Shown: positions 51,279 through 59,632 of the stretch, in pieces | Numbering within the stretch: the stretch's first letter is position 1 | Layout of the letters: the number at the start of each line of letters is the position of its first letter | Assembly: GCF_031585635.1 (NCBI RefSeq) | Contig: NZ_CP134196.1 | Location: 1-64,000, forward strand | DNA length: 64,000 nt | From: Paraburkholderia sp. FT54 | GTDB taxonomy: Bacteria > Pseudomonadota > Gammaproteobacteria > Burkholderiales > Burkholderiaceae | Direction of reading: 5' to 3' | The notes under the pieces: model-generated | Database searches by the model: none | Told to the model about the DNA's origin: nothing | What the model saw: the letters and a program-made list of their open reading frames with translations, nothing else | Program-made: the position numbers and the translations under genes

Positions 51279-52163
51279 CTAGTTCATCACGCCGGCATAC
51301 TCGGCGCGCAAATCCTGCAGCCTGTCGCGCGCGGTGCTCAGACGTTCGACGAGTTGCGCCGAAGCGCGCGAGATCGGCATGCGCGTCTCGTCGCTGAGCG
51401 AATGATCGAAGGCCAGCATGGCTTTGATCGCGGACGGATTCGGCGCGGCGAACAGGAGCCGCAGAACCGGCAGCAGGCAGGCGAACAGGTTGCGCGCGTC
51501 CACATCGCGTTCAGCCCTGAGCAGGTCCTGGAACGTGACCAGCAGGTCGGCGCAGACATGTGCACTGGCGAGAATGCCGCCTGTTCCGCCGTGATGCAGA
51601 CAATCGTCCAGGGCTTCGTCCGTGCCGCACAGGACGTTGATCGGCAGGGCGCTCAACTTGGCGAAATGCTCCTTCACGCACTCCTTGATCGCGACGATGT
51701 TGCCGCACTCGACGAGCCGCGCGACCGTATCCGGCGCGATCGTCACGCCGGTTCGGTGCGGCACGTTATAGAGGACGATGGGACGCTCGGTCGCGAGCGC
51801 GGCCTGCTCGAAGTGCCACTGCACGCCGGCTTGGTCCGGACACACGTATGACGGCGCGGAGACCAGATAACCCGCGCACTCCCAACGCTCATAGCGCTGA
51901 ATATCGCGCAGAACGTCGCGCGTATTCGATCCGCCGACGCCGATCAGCATCGGCAGACGGGAGCCGGTCACTTCGGTCAGCGCCTGCAAAACGGTGAGGC
52001 GCTCCGCTTCCTCCAGCAAGGCGGCTTCGCCCGTCGTGCTCAACGCGACGATACCGCTGATCTCCGTGCGCAAGTAGTATTCCGCGAGACGCTGCAATGA
52101 GTCGATATCGACTTCGCCGTTACGCAGCGGTGTAACGATGGGCAACCAGATACCTGAGAACAT
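51279..52163 (-). CDS. Dihydrodipicolinate synthase family protein
   Basis: A 294-residue class I aldolase-fold protein. Features of the DapA family are GIWLPIVTPLRNGEVDIDSLQRLAEYYL, STTGEAALLEEAER, MLIGVGGSNTRDV, the catalytic Tyr in VLYNVPHRTGV, and the Schiff-base Lys in IVAIKEC (about residue 161). The TTGE segment (GTTGE in standard DapA) and context suggest either a second DapA or a related aldolase such as KDG or N-acetylneuraminate lyase type. It is next to a small gene of unknown function, not to lysine genes. Confidence 0.85.
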   Translation of the reverse strand: MFSGIWLPIVTPLRNGEVDIDSLQRLAEYYLRTEISGIVALSTTGEAALLEEAERLTVLQALTEVTGSRLPMLIGVGGSNTRDVLRDIQRYERWECAGYLVSAPSYVCPDQAGVQWHFEQAALATERPIVLYNVPHRTGVTIAPDTVARLVECGNIVAIKECVKEHFAKLSALPINVLCGTDEALDDCLHHGGTGGILASAHVCADLLVTFQDLLRAERDVDARNLFACLLPVLRLLFAAPNPSAIKAMLAFDHSLSDETRMPISRASAQLVERLSTARDRLQDLRAEYAGVMN

Positions 52164-52165
52164 GA

Positions 52166-52507
52166 TTAGCGCGCCTTTGCGGCCGCGCTGCGGCGCTTCA
52201 ATGGTCCGATCGTCGCGGCGGGAAGTGTTGCGATCAGTGTGTGGAGTGTGAAGTCGAGGTCGTCGAAGGCAATGTCGAGTTGCACGCGGATTTCCTGACG
52301 GACCGCTTCCGTGGCGACGACATAGACACCGAGAGGAGAATGAAGCAGGACGCGAAGTTGAGTGCCGGGAAGTTCGCACGATCGGTGAGGCAGTGTCACC
52401 TGCAAGCGGACTCGCCCCGCGGGAAAGGGAATGACGTTGTTGCGTTGAACGTGCGATTCGTTGAGCGGCTGAGTGGCGAAGCTGTCGATTGATTGTGTGA
52501 GAGCCAT
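52166..52507 (-). CDS. Hypothetical protein
   Basis: A 113-residue soluble protein. The first 30 residues are polar. Residues about 33-90 (RVRLQVTLPHRSCELPGTQLRVLLHSPLGVYVVATEAVRQEIRVQLDIAFDDLDFTLHTLIATLP) look like a small alpha-beta domain, followed by a basic tail. Its end is 2 bp from the start of the dihydrodipicolinate-synthase-like gene, so the two probably share a transcript. No family is recognised, and no clear RBS precedes the ATG. Confidence 0.6.
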   Translation of the reverse strand: MALTQSIDSFATQPLNESHVQRNNVIPFPAGRVRLQVTLPHRSCELPGTQLRVLLHSPLGVYVVATEAVRQEIRVQLDIAFDDLDFTLHTLIATLPAATIGPLKRRSAAAKAR

Positions 52508-52760
52508 GTGATGCGGCGTTCGTCGACGCCATGGTTGATCAAGACAGTTCGAGATTAGACGTCTGCGGGTAAACGCGGTGCAAAAATTGGGGTGTTCGTT
52601 GGAAAAATCATACGGGCTTGCTTGAAAGTGCAGGTGCTCGACGCGAGACGACACGCGCAAGAAAAAAGGCGAGTCATACGACTCGCCCTCCCTGAACGGC
52701 ACAGTTCGGCTTCGATTACCTACACATGCCTGGCCGGTGCGTGCCGAAACCGATCACGTG

Positions 52761-53141
52761 TTATTGCGTTTTCGTCGTGTCGGTCTTTGCGCCGTCGGCT
52801 TTCACCGGGGCATTGCTGGCCTCTTTCGCGCTCTCCGTTTTAGTCTTGGCGGCGCTTGTTTCTGCAGCGCTCTTCTTGGTGATCTTGTGGGCCTTTGCCG
52901 TCTGATGGGCGGAAGTCTTCTTCACTTGCGCTTTGGTCGTGGCTTTGGCGGGCGCTTTCGCCGCCGCGGTGCTTTCGTTCGCGGCGCCCGTTTGCACGGC
53001 GGTGCTCGCCTTCAGGTTCGCCTGGCCGGCGGGCTGCGTTTGCGCGGGCTGTGCGGATTGCGTCGTGGACGGCGCGGCCGTTTGAGCGAAAGCGGTCGAT
53101 ACGAGCAGAGCGGAAGCGAGAGCGGCGAAAAGCGTCTTCAT
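52761..53141 (-). CDS. Secreted Ala/Thr/Lys-rich hypothetical protein
   Basis: A 126-residue protein with a signal peptide (1-19, cleavage after AFA). The mature part consists almost only of Ala, Thr, Lys, Gln and Ser, with basic stretches such as KATTKAQVKKTSAHQTAKAHKITKKS. It is intrinsically disordered and positively charged, resembling acid-shock or histone-H1-like repeat proteins. AGGAG precedes the ATG. Function is unknown. Confidence 0.7.
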   Translation of the reverse strand: MKTLFAALASALLVSTAFAQTAAPSTTQSAQPAQTQPAGQANLKASTAVQTGAANESTAAAKAPAKATTKAQVKKTSAHQTAKAHKITKKSAAETSAAKTKTESAKEASNAPVKADGAKTDTTKTQ

Positions 53142-53439
53142 GGTTTGACTCCTGGTTTTACCGGTTGATTCTTGTGTCGCGGCTGAAATGTTTCAGCGCT
53201 GCCGGTTTAACGTTGGCGGGAAGACAGGAGTTGACGACGTTGTGGTGACAAAACGTAACCGTTGAAACATATTGGGATCCCGAAGCAATTACGGCTCCGC
53301 GCCCCATGATCGGTGCCGGATGCGCTACCGGCGATGGCTCCGACACATGAGACCGTGTGCGGAAGGCAGCGAAGGGGGCGAAGGCGAAGGCGGCAAAAAA
53401 AGCCTTCACGCCTCCGCACGCCCGCGCTGCGTTAGCGCG

Positions 53440-53700
53440 TCATTGAAACGGGTTCTGTACGACGCCCGGCTTCGCGTCCGGCTCGTCCTTCACCTTCGCG
53501 GGCAACTTGGGCTGCGCCTGCAAACTGGCGACGATCGCATCCACCGCTTCCTTGAGTGCGATCGCCGCCTTCAATCCGCGCTGATCCTGCGTCAGTTCCA
53601 GCGTGCCGCTCAGCACGATGCGCGTGGTGCCGTTGCTCACGGTCAACGCGTCGCCCTGAATGTTGAGCACGTCGTCGTCGTTCGAATAGGGTTTAAACAC
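53440..53700 (-). CDS. Small hypothetical protein coupled to the nuclease gene
   Basis: An 86-residue soluble protein with no signal peptide. The sequence VLNIQGDALTVSNGTTRIVLSGTLELTQDQRGLKAAIALKEAVDAIVASLQAQ suggests strands followed by a long helix, with a flexible Pro/Lys tail. The start codon is GTG (53698-53700), overlapping the nuclease stop by 8 bp, so it is translated with the nuclease. A cytoplasmic partner or inhibitor of the nuclease is a possibility that the sequence does not prove. Confidence 0.65.
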   Translation of the reverse strand: MFKPYSNDDDVLNIQGDALTVSNGTTRIVLSGTLELTQDQRGLKAAIALKEAVDAIVASLQAQPKLPAKVKDEPDAKPGVVQNPFQ

Positions 53701-54442
53701 CTTTCAGTCCTCCCGGTCGCTGATCTTTGAGGTTCTCGGGAATGCCCGGAAAACGGATGCCCGATGCTGCTTCGAGTTCGTGAATCGTCTTGATGTCGTA
53801 TCTGTTGGTCGAGACATTGTCCACCACCACGGCAAATGCCATCTTCCGCGACGGCACGTAGACCACCTTGAATAACTGCGTCGGCACGAAGACGCGCGTC
53901 GGTCCGATGGTCTGCAACTGCTGGCCGTTGAAGATCGGGCCGGTGACCACATAGGTATCGTCGTACGACACCGCGATCTTGCGCACCGACGTTTCAATGC
54001 GTGCCCACAGACGCTGATTGTTTTCGCGGTTTTGCGGCACGACGTTGGCGAGCGAGAACGATTGTGCCATCGCCTCCTGATTCCAGCGATTACCCGCCGG
54101 GCTCATATGACCACGATCGAATCCGCTGCGCTTGTAGTCCGCGAGCGTGGCGCCTTCGCCGTCCGGCAGGCGCGCGTCTTCGAAGAACTTGTTGGTGCGC
54201 ACCATGTCTTTGGCGGCTTCGATATGGTCGCGCGTCAGAAGCTCGGCGGACCACAGCGGACCGTGCGTGATGCCCGAATGCAAAACCGCGAAATCGCTAT
54301 AGCAAAGCATGCGCGTTTTCGGGGCCATCTTCTGATTGCTCAGAACCGGCCATTGCGCATTCGGTGTGAATTGGGTGCAGGAGGGCGCTGCGCTCGCGTG
54401 AGCGGCAACGGCGAACAACAGACAGGCAAACCACTTCTTCAT
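53693..54442 (-). CDS. Secreted DNA/RNA non-specific endonuclease (NUC family)
   Basis: A 249-residue protein with a signal peptide (1-19, ASAA-P). The NUC domain is clear: catalytic His-112 in FDRGHMSPAGNRW, and the metal-binding Asn region NVVPQNRENNQRLWARIE. YVVTGPIF and the C-terminal IHELEAASGIRFPGIP complete the family pattern. It cuts DNA and RNA outside the cytoplasm, perhaps for nutrient use or defence. Its stop overlaps the start of a small cytoplasmic gene by 8 bp. Confidence 0.92.
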   Translation of the reverse strand: MKKWFACLLFAVAAHASAAPSCTQFTPNAQWPVLSNQKMAPKTRMLCYSDFAVLHSGITHGPLWSAELLTRDHIEAAKDMVRTNKFFEDARLPDGEGATLADYKRSGFDRGHMSPAGNRWNQEAMAQSFSLANVVPQNRENNQRLWARIETSVRKIAVSYDDTYVVTGPIFNGQQLQTIGPTRVFVPTQLFKVVYVPSRKMAFAVVVDNVSTNRYDIKTIHELEAASGIRFPGIPENLKDQRPGGLKGV

Positions 54443-54818
54443 GTGTCAGTCAGTCGGGAGATGGGGGCGCAAGTATAGCGTTGCGGGCCCATCTCGCGCG
54501 ACGTGAAATACAGGGAAAACACCGGAAGAGAAAACGGAATCGCGCATTGAGCGCTGTCATGAAAACGATACCGACGCGTGGCACGCACGCAGACGTCTCC
54601 ATCTCGCCGCACCAAAAAAAAACGGGCCGCCTTGCAGCGACCCTAATGCGTGGATTTCCAACTCTACGCACGCAAACTTAAGGCGGGCTTAAATGCGCAA
54701 GAGAGCCGGAGTTTTTTTGAAACGGCAGCGCGCGAACGTGCGTGCGAAATCGGCCATGCGCGAGCGAAGCGCCGCTCGCGCATGGCAAATTCGACCGAGA
54801 GAAAATACGTGCTGAAAC
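54443..54818. other. Intergenic, no gene recognised
   Basis: About 375 bp upstream of the nuclease. It contains a 9-base A run near 54612 next to a GC-rich segment, possibly part of a terminator for a minus-strand gene. Open frames on both strands have no family features. Confidence 0.45.
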
Positions 54819-55178
54819 CTAATTGCCGAATACGCTGTGTTCGGCGTGGACCTGCTGGCGGTCCACTGCTTGCAGACGCCAAAAACCGTTTGTCGGCGCG
54901 CGCGTCGGTAGAGCGGTCCATGCCGCGGCGCCTTGCGCGGCGCTCACGCGTTGCTTGCGGTCTACGTGCAAGCCGCGCAGCGTGCATAGCGGCGCATCCG
55001 TGCTTGGCGCACAGAGGGTCGTCACGCCGTTATCGTCGCGTAGCTCGCCCCAGGGGGGCAGATCGATCCCTTGATGTGCTTCTCTCGACCACCGGTGTTC
55101 GTCGGTATCGAGCCATAGCACAGCGTAGTCGTGGCTGACGGTGGGATCGGAACCGTTGATGAGGATGGTCAGTCGCAT
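54819..55178 (-). CDS. Hypothetical protein
   Basis: A 119-residue soluble protein with no signal peptide. The sequence reads as a beta-rich fold: MRLTILINGSDPTVSHDYAVLWLDTDEHRWSREAHQGIDLPPWGEL followed by VTTLCAPSTDAPLCTLRGLHVD. It has two cysteines. ACGGAA precedes the ATG at 55178; an in-frame start at 55229 is weaker. I do not recognise the family. Confidence 0.6.
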   Translation of the reverse strand: MRLTILINGSDPTVSHDYAVLWLDTDEHRWSREAHQGIDLPPWGELRDDNGVTTLCAPSTDAPLCTLRGLHVDRKQRVSAAQGAAAWTALPTRAPTNGFWRLQAVDRQQVHAEHSVFGN

Positions 55179-55338
55179 GGCGGGTTCCGTACAAAGTGCG
55201 AAGTTGTGCTTTATCAGTCTACGCCGCAACCTGTGTTATGCAAGGCAAAACGTATGACGATCGGGCACGAAAAAACGGACGCGCCGTGCATACAGTTGTA
55301 CGATAGCCGCGTCCTGTTGACGCTCGCGGAGGCACGCC

Positions 55339-56010
55339 ATGCTGCATCGATTTCTGCAATGCACGCTGATGGCGGGATGCCTGAGCGTGGTGGCCGTCAG
55401 CGCAGCAGCGGATAGTGCACCGTTCGCTGCGCCGGTGCCGATCGTCTATGTGGCCGACTTCGATCTGGACGTCGCGAACGTGACGCCGGACAGCGGACCG
55501 GGCCAACGCGTGCGCCGCCTGCGCGGTTTGCTGCCGAGCGGACCGGGACCGATGGGGCAGGACAAGAATCCGCAGGAGCACGCCAAACACATCGTGGATG
55601 AAATGGCGGACGCGCTGACGGAAGACCTGAAAAAGGCTGGCGTCGACGCGCGTCGCAGTGCGCCGGGTCAATCGTTGCCGACTGTCGGCTGGCAAGTGCG
55701 CGGCGTGTTTCTGAGCGTGGACGACGGCAATCGCCTCAGGCGTGCGATGGTGGGTTTCGGCGCCGGTCAGAACGGCATTCAGGTGGCGGTGTCGTGCGAC
55801 AGCCTCGGGGCGGCTGATTTGCCGCCGCTGTATCAGGCCGTCGAGGAAGCGGACAGCAAGGGCATGCCGGGCGCGGTCATCAAATTGAATCCGTACGTGA
55901 TCGCCGCCAAGTTCGTGATGGCGAGCGGCGACGAGAAGAAGACGATCAAGAAAACGGCTCAGGAGATTTCAGATGCGGTGATCGCCAAGCTGCATGGCGC
56001 AGCGCAGTAG
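55339..56010 (+). CDS. DUF4410 family secreted protein
   Basis: A 223-residue protein of the DUF4410 type. A signal peptide (1-24, ending SAAAD) is followed by IVYVADFDLDVANV, HIVDEMADALTEDLKKAGVDARR, VGWQVRGVFLSVDDGNRLRRAMVGFGAGQ (a typical DUF4410 segment) and a C-terminal QEISDAVIAKL. It is presumably periplasmic or outer-membrane attached, but there is no lipobox. The function of the family is not established. Confidence 0.75.
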   Translation: MLHRFLQCTLMAGCLSVVAVSAAADSAPFAAPVPIVYVADFDLDVANVTPDSGPGQRVRRLRGLLPSGPGPMGQDKNPQEHAKHIVDEMADALTEDLKKAGVDARRSAPGQSLPTVGWQVRGVFLSVDDGNRLRRAMVGFGAGQNGIQVAVSCDSLGAADLPPLYQAVEEADSKGMPGAVIKLNPYVIAAKFVMASGDEKKTIKKTAQEISDAVIAKLHGAAQ

Positions 56011-56080
56011 CTTGCATGGAAACGCCGACGGCGCGGCCGCAGGCGTTCCATTTCTCACGAACTCTCGAACGTTCAGCAGT

Positions 56081-57775
56081 TCAAGCCAGATCCAACGGAG
56101 CCGTCAAATCCCCCAACGGCGCGAGCCCGTTGCTCGCGAACGCCCGATCGCGCGCCACCACGCCGTCGAGCGGCGCGAGGCCATGCACACGGCTGATCAG
56201 TCGAAGAATCGAATTGGTGTCGTACACCGTGTGATCAACGTAACCCTTCTTCGCCAGCGGCGAGATCACCAGCGCGGGAATCCGCGAGCCCGGACCCCAG
56301 CGGTCGCCCTTCGGCGGCGACACGGGATCCCACCAGCCGCCGTTCTCGTCGACGGTGACGATCACGACCGTGTTCGCCCACTGCGGCCCGCGTTGGATAT
56401 GCTCGATCACCGTCGCGATGTGACGGTCGCCCGATTCGACATCCGCGTAACCCGCGTGCATGTTCAGATCGCCTTGTGGCTTGTAGAAGGCGACCGCCGG
56501 TAAGCGTCCCGCGTCGATATCCGCGACCAGGCGGTTGCTCGATGCGTCGTTGCCGAGGCCGCCATCGCGCAGATACTTGCGCCGTGCCGCCGTGCCCGGC
56601 GCGTAATTGGCGAAGTAGTTGAATGGCTGGTGGTGATACTGGAAGTCGGGCACCGCGCCCGTATCCTGATGCTCCAACGCGTACTGCCACGCGCCGCTGT
56701 ACCACGCCCAGTCGACGCCCTTGTCCGTCAGCCGGTCGCCGATCGTCGCGTAATTCTGCGGCGGCAGCACGCGCGGATTCGACAGATCCGCGAAGGCCGG
56801 ATTGCCGCCTTCGGCCGGACGCACGTTGCTCGGCTGATACGGCGGCGCCATGGTGTTGACGGCGTAGCCATCCGCGGTGAACGCGCCGTCGTTGACGAAT
56901 TTCGGCGGACCGTCGAGCGCGGAGGCGGGCGAGCCTTCCGCCTGCTTCAACCGCGTGCCGGTCGGATCGTCGCCTTCGACTACCGACACCATCTTTTTCG
57001 CCGGGCTGTTCTGAATGTCGGGATAGAACGGCGCCTGCGCCGAGATCAGAAAGATGTGGTTCAGCCACGAGCCGCCAAAGGCCGCCATGAAGAAGTTGTC
57101 GCATAGCGTGTACTGCTGCGCGAGATTCCACAGACGCAGCGTGTCGGCGGAATTACGGTAGTGCCCCATCACCAGGCCGCCGGAATCGCCCCAGGCAGCA
57201 AACTGATTGTTGCGGCCGGCGTTGATCTGCATCTGGTTCTGATAGAAGCGATGCACGAGGTCGCGCGTGATCACGCCGGTCGGCAGCGGCGCGCCCTGCG
57301 CGTCGACGATATGGAACGGCCGGTTGTGCAGGTCGACGATATCCTTCTGGCCGATCATGTAGCGCTTGCCGTCGACTTCCTGCGCTTGCGGCACGAGGCC
57401 ACCCCAGATGGCCGGCAAGCGCGGCAGCGGCGTCTTGCCGTCGCGGTCGAGTTGCAGATAGCGCTCGGCGCTCACGGCATCGAGCGGATGCTGGACGCCG
57501 GGGAAGTTGCCGTACAGGTTCGCGAAGCTGCGATTCTCCGCGTAAATCACCACGATGTGCTTCACCTGATCGTGGAGCGCGGCGTCGAGGCGCAGGTCGG
57601 CGGCGCTGCGCGGCGCGCCTGTGCTCGATAGGCTTTGCTCGGTTTTGCAGCCCGTCAGCGCCAGTCCGATACCGACCGCTGCCAGGCCGGTGAGGACCCG
57701 GCGGCGTTCAGGGTCGTCGGGCGCGTTATGGGCGGTGTCGGCGTTTGGCGGCAGAGTGGAGTCGTGATCGGTCAT
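56081..57775 (-). CDS. Acid phosphatase AcpA / phospholipase C-type phosphoesterase, Tat lipoprotein
   Basis: A 564-residue exported phosphoesterase. The N-terminus combines a twin-arginine signal (PERRRVLTGLAAVGIGLAL) with a lipobox (LTGC, Cys-43), so it is probably exported folded and lipid-anchored. Family motifs are IVVIYAENRSFANLYGNFPG (metal-binding Glu-Asn), GGSWLNHIFLIS, HAGYADVESGDRHI and VIVTVDENGGWWDPVSPP. Such enzymes release phosphate from organic esters or lipids in the cell envelope. No start closer to the signal has better support. It is a single gene. Confidence 0.9.
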   Translation of the reverse strand: MTDHDSTLPPNADTAHNAPDDPERRRVLTGLAAVGIGLALTGCKTEQSLSSTGAPRSAADLRLDAALHDQVKHIVVIYAENRSFANLYGNFPGVQHPLDAVSAERYLQLDRDGKTPLPRLPAIWGGLVPQAQEVDGKRYMIGQKDIVDLHNRPFHIVDAQGAPLPTGVITRDLVHRFYQNQMQINAGRNNQFAAWGDSGGLVMGHYRNSADTLRLWNLAQQYTLCDNFFMAAFGGSWLNHIFLISAQAPFYPDIQNSPAKKMVSVVEGDDPTGTRLKQAEGSPASALDGPPKFVNDGAFTADGYAVNTMAPPYQPSNVRPAEGGNPAFADLSNPRVLPPQNYATIGDRLTDKGVDWAWYSGAWQYALEHQDTGAVPDFQYHHQPFNYFANYAPGTAARRKYLRDGGLGNDASSNRLVADIDAGRLPAVAFYKPQGDLNMHAGYADVESGDRHIATVIEHIQRGPQWANTVVIVTVDENGGWWDPVSPPKGDRWGPGSRIPALVISPLAKKGYVDHTVYDTNSILRLISRVHGLAPLDGVVARDRAFASNGLAPLGDLTAPLDLA

Positions 57776-57873
57776 CGGGAGGTTCCGAAGTGGCTGTGAC
57801 GGACGCTAAAGCGTCGCTCGGAGCGGCGTGCGTGCGGCACCGGTTGCGGATTCGAAGCGGCGAAAGATGCAGA

Positions 57874-58161
57874 CTACGGCAGGCGGCGCTTCACGCGCCA
57901 ACTGTTATGCGTGGCGTCGACGGCAAGCAGAAGCCAATGCCGCGTGTCGACAGGGTGACGCTTTTGCGTGGCATAGCGGTCCACCATCAATTCGAGTTCG
58001 TCGAGCGCTCGCCGGTGGCAGGTGGCATTGGCGCCGGAGCCGTCCGCGAATTCGACGACGGCGGCTGCCCCCCGGGCCGGCTCGGGCAAGTGCGCGATGC
58101 GCACCGCGCAGCCCGGATAAAGGTGCGAGTCGGCAACCTGAATCTGAATGGAATCGGACAT
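57874..58161 (-). CDS. Hypothetical protein
   Basis: A 95-residue soluble protein of unknown family. It may be a small beta barrel: MSDSIQIQVADSHLYPGCAVRIAH, then AAAVVEFADGSGANATCHRRALDEL and DTRHWLLLAVDATHNSWRVKRRLP. The frame stays open upstream to 58926 with no features, so ATG 58161 is taken, with little RBS support. Adjacent genes on the plus strand are decayed. Confidence 0.5.
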   Translation of the reverse strand: MSDSIQIQVADSHLYPGCAVRIAHLPEPARGAAAVVEFADGSGANATCHRRALDELELMVDRYATQKRHPVDTRHWLLLAVDATHNSWRVKRRLP

Positions 58162-58332
58162 GAGCACGGCCTCCGGACGCTTGAGCGGAGCGAATGCGCG
58201 GCAGTCAGGCATCGCGCAGTGGACCGTTTCAAAGCATAGCACCGCGAAGCGGCGTGGCAATGCAGCAAAAGGCATGGTTAACCACTGCCCGGCCTCCCGC
58301 GAGCGCGTCGCATTCGTCGACGATCGCATGGC

Positions 58333-58863
58333 TTGCGGCAGCTGCTGCCGATCCGCGATCAGCGCGACGTGGTGTTCGTCGCCAAGGCGCAAACCCATGC
58401 GCCGATGTTCAGCTCGGTGAAGGTGCATGTCGGCACGCGCTTGCCGGCGCATGCGACGGTGCACGGCCAGGTGTTGATGGGCGATCTGACTTTCGAGGAA
58501 TTGCGTCAGTTGTATCCCGAACCGCAACTCGAACGTTTCACCGAACGCACGCCGGCCACCGTCGAAGAACTGTACGAAAGAGTGCGCGAAAACGCGGCGC
58601 TCGGTTATGCGCTGAGCGAAGCGTCGTTCGAGCGGGGTATTTCGGTGGTGAGCGCGCCGGTGCGGGACCAGAGCGGCGAGATCGCGGCGGCGTTGACCGT
58701 CACGATTCCGCGCTCGGAAATCGGTGAAGCCGAAGAGCGCGAGCCGCTCATCACCGCGGTTTGCCAGGCGGCGCTCGAGCTGTCCGTGCGACTCAGCTAC
58801 CGGCCGCGTGTGGACGATCCAACTGCGGCTCAGGCTCGCCGCAAGCAGATGGCGGCGGGCTGA
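58333..58863 (+). pseudogene. IclR family regulator remnant lacking the DNA-binding domain
   Basis: A 176-codon open frame that matches the C-terminal effector-binding domain of IclR regulators (QRDVVFVAKAQTH, VGTRLPAHATVHGQVLMGDLT, ASFERGISVVSAPVRDQSGEIAAALTVTIPRS). The winged-helix DNA-binding half that should precede it is absent. In frame, only about 17 codons lie between a stop codon at 58279-58281 and the TTG at 58333, and they do not resemble the family. It probably cannot bind DNA. It lies next to a broken MFS transporter that it may once have regulated. Confidence 0.75.
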
Positions 58864-58966
58864 TTCCGGTTCTACTTCAGCATTCACTTCAACGTTAGCC
58901 CGGCTGCGTTTGCGGCCGGCCTGCACGCTTCAGATCACTCTCTCGACAGAACCTCAAAACGAGTGA

Positions 58967-59524
58967 TGGATGCCGGTCAGAATTTTCGGCTGGTTCCGTG
59001 CACTCGACACACCCGCCGTAAAGAACGCCGCATCCGCGCAAGTTCGGCGTCGAAGCCACGGTGGTGGAAGGTGCGCCGCGTCTGTGCGCACGCTCGTTGC
59101 CGTGTTCGCGGCGTTCGTCGTGTTGCGCGTGATTCAAGGGCTCGGGCTTGGAGGCGAATTGCCGGTGGCCGCGACTTACATCAACGAGATCAGCCGTGCG
59201 CATGGCTGATCTCGTTTCGTGCTGTTATACGAGATCGTTTTCCCGGTCGGGCTGCTCGCCTCGAATGCGTTGGGTGCGTGGATCGTGTCGCGTTTCGGCT
59301 GGCAAGCCATGTACTTTATCGGCGGCATGCCCCGTTGATCCTGTTTTTCGTGCTGTGCAAGCTCGTGCCCGAATCGCCGCGCTGCCTCGCCGAACGTGAG
59401 CGCATGGCCGATGCGGATATGGCGGTGCATGCGTTCGAACGCGCGGTCAAAGGTCCGCTTCCGGCCGTGACTCAATCTCGGTATCGAGACCAAGGGGAAG
59501 GTGCTGGAGCAGCTTGAGGCTTGA
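58967..59524 (+). pseudogene. MFS transporter remnant with frameshifts and deletion
   Basis: Pieces of one MFS sugar or aromatic-acid transporter appear in successive frames. VLRVIQGLGLGGELPVAATYINE ends at a stop near 59209. LYEIVFPVGLLASNALGAWIVSRFGWQAMYFIGGMP ends near 59338. ILFFVLCKLVPESPRCLAERERMADADMAVHAFERA follows in a third frame. The family C-terminus IETKGKVLEQLEA ends at 59524. The N-terminal helices and most of the second half are missing. No functional protein can be made. Confidence 0.8.
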
Positions 59525-59632
59525 GGTTTTTTGCAGTTCGAGTTTGGTGGGCGACGGATGTTGTAGTGCCGCGATAGCTGGGAGACGTGCGGCGCACTTC
59601 AAGGTGGTGCGCCCCTTCGTTTTTGGGCGTGG

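Noticed and set aside
53386..53407. GAAGGC/GCCTTC hairpin as a terminator
   Set aside because: The T/A run lies in the loop, not after the stem, so it does not look like an intrinsic terminator.
58282..58332. A hidden N-terminal half of the IclR gene in another frame
   Set aside because: Neither other plus-strand frame upstream shows a winged-helix sequence; the region looks like non-coding DNA.
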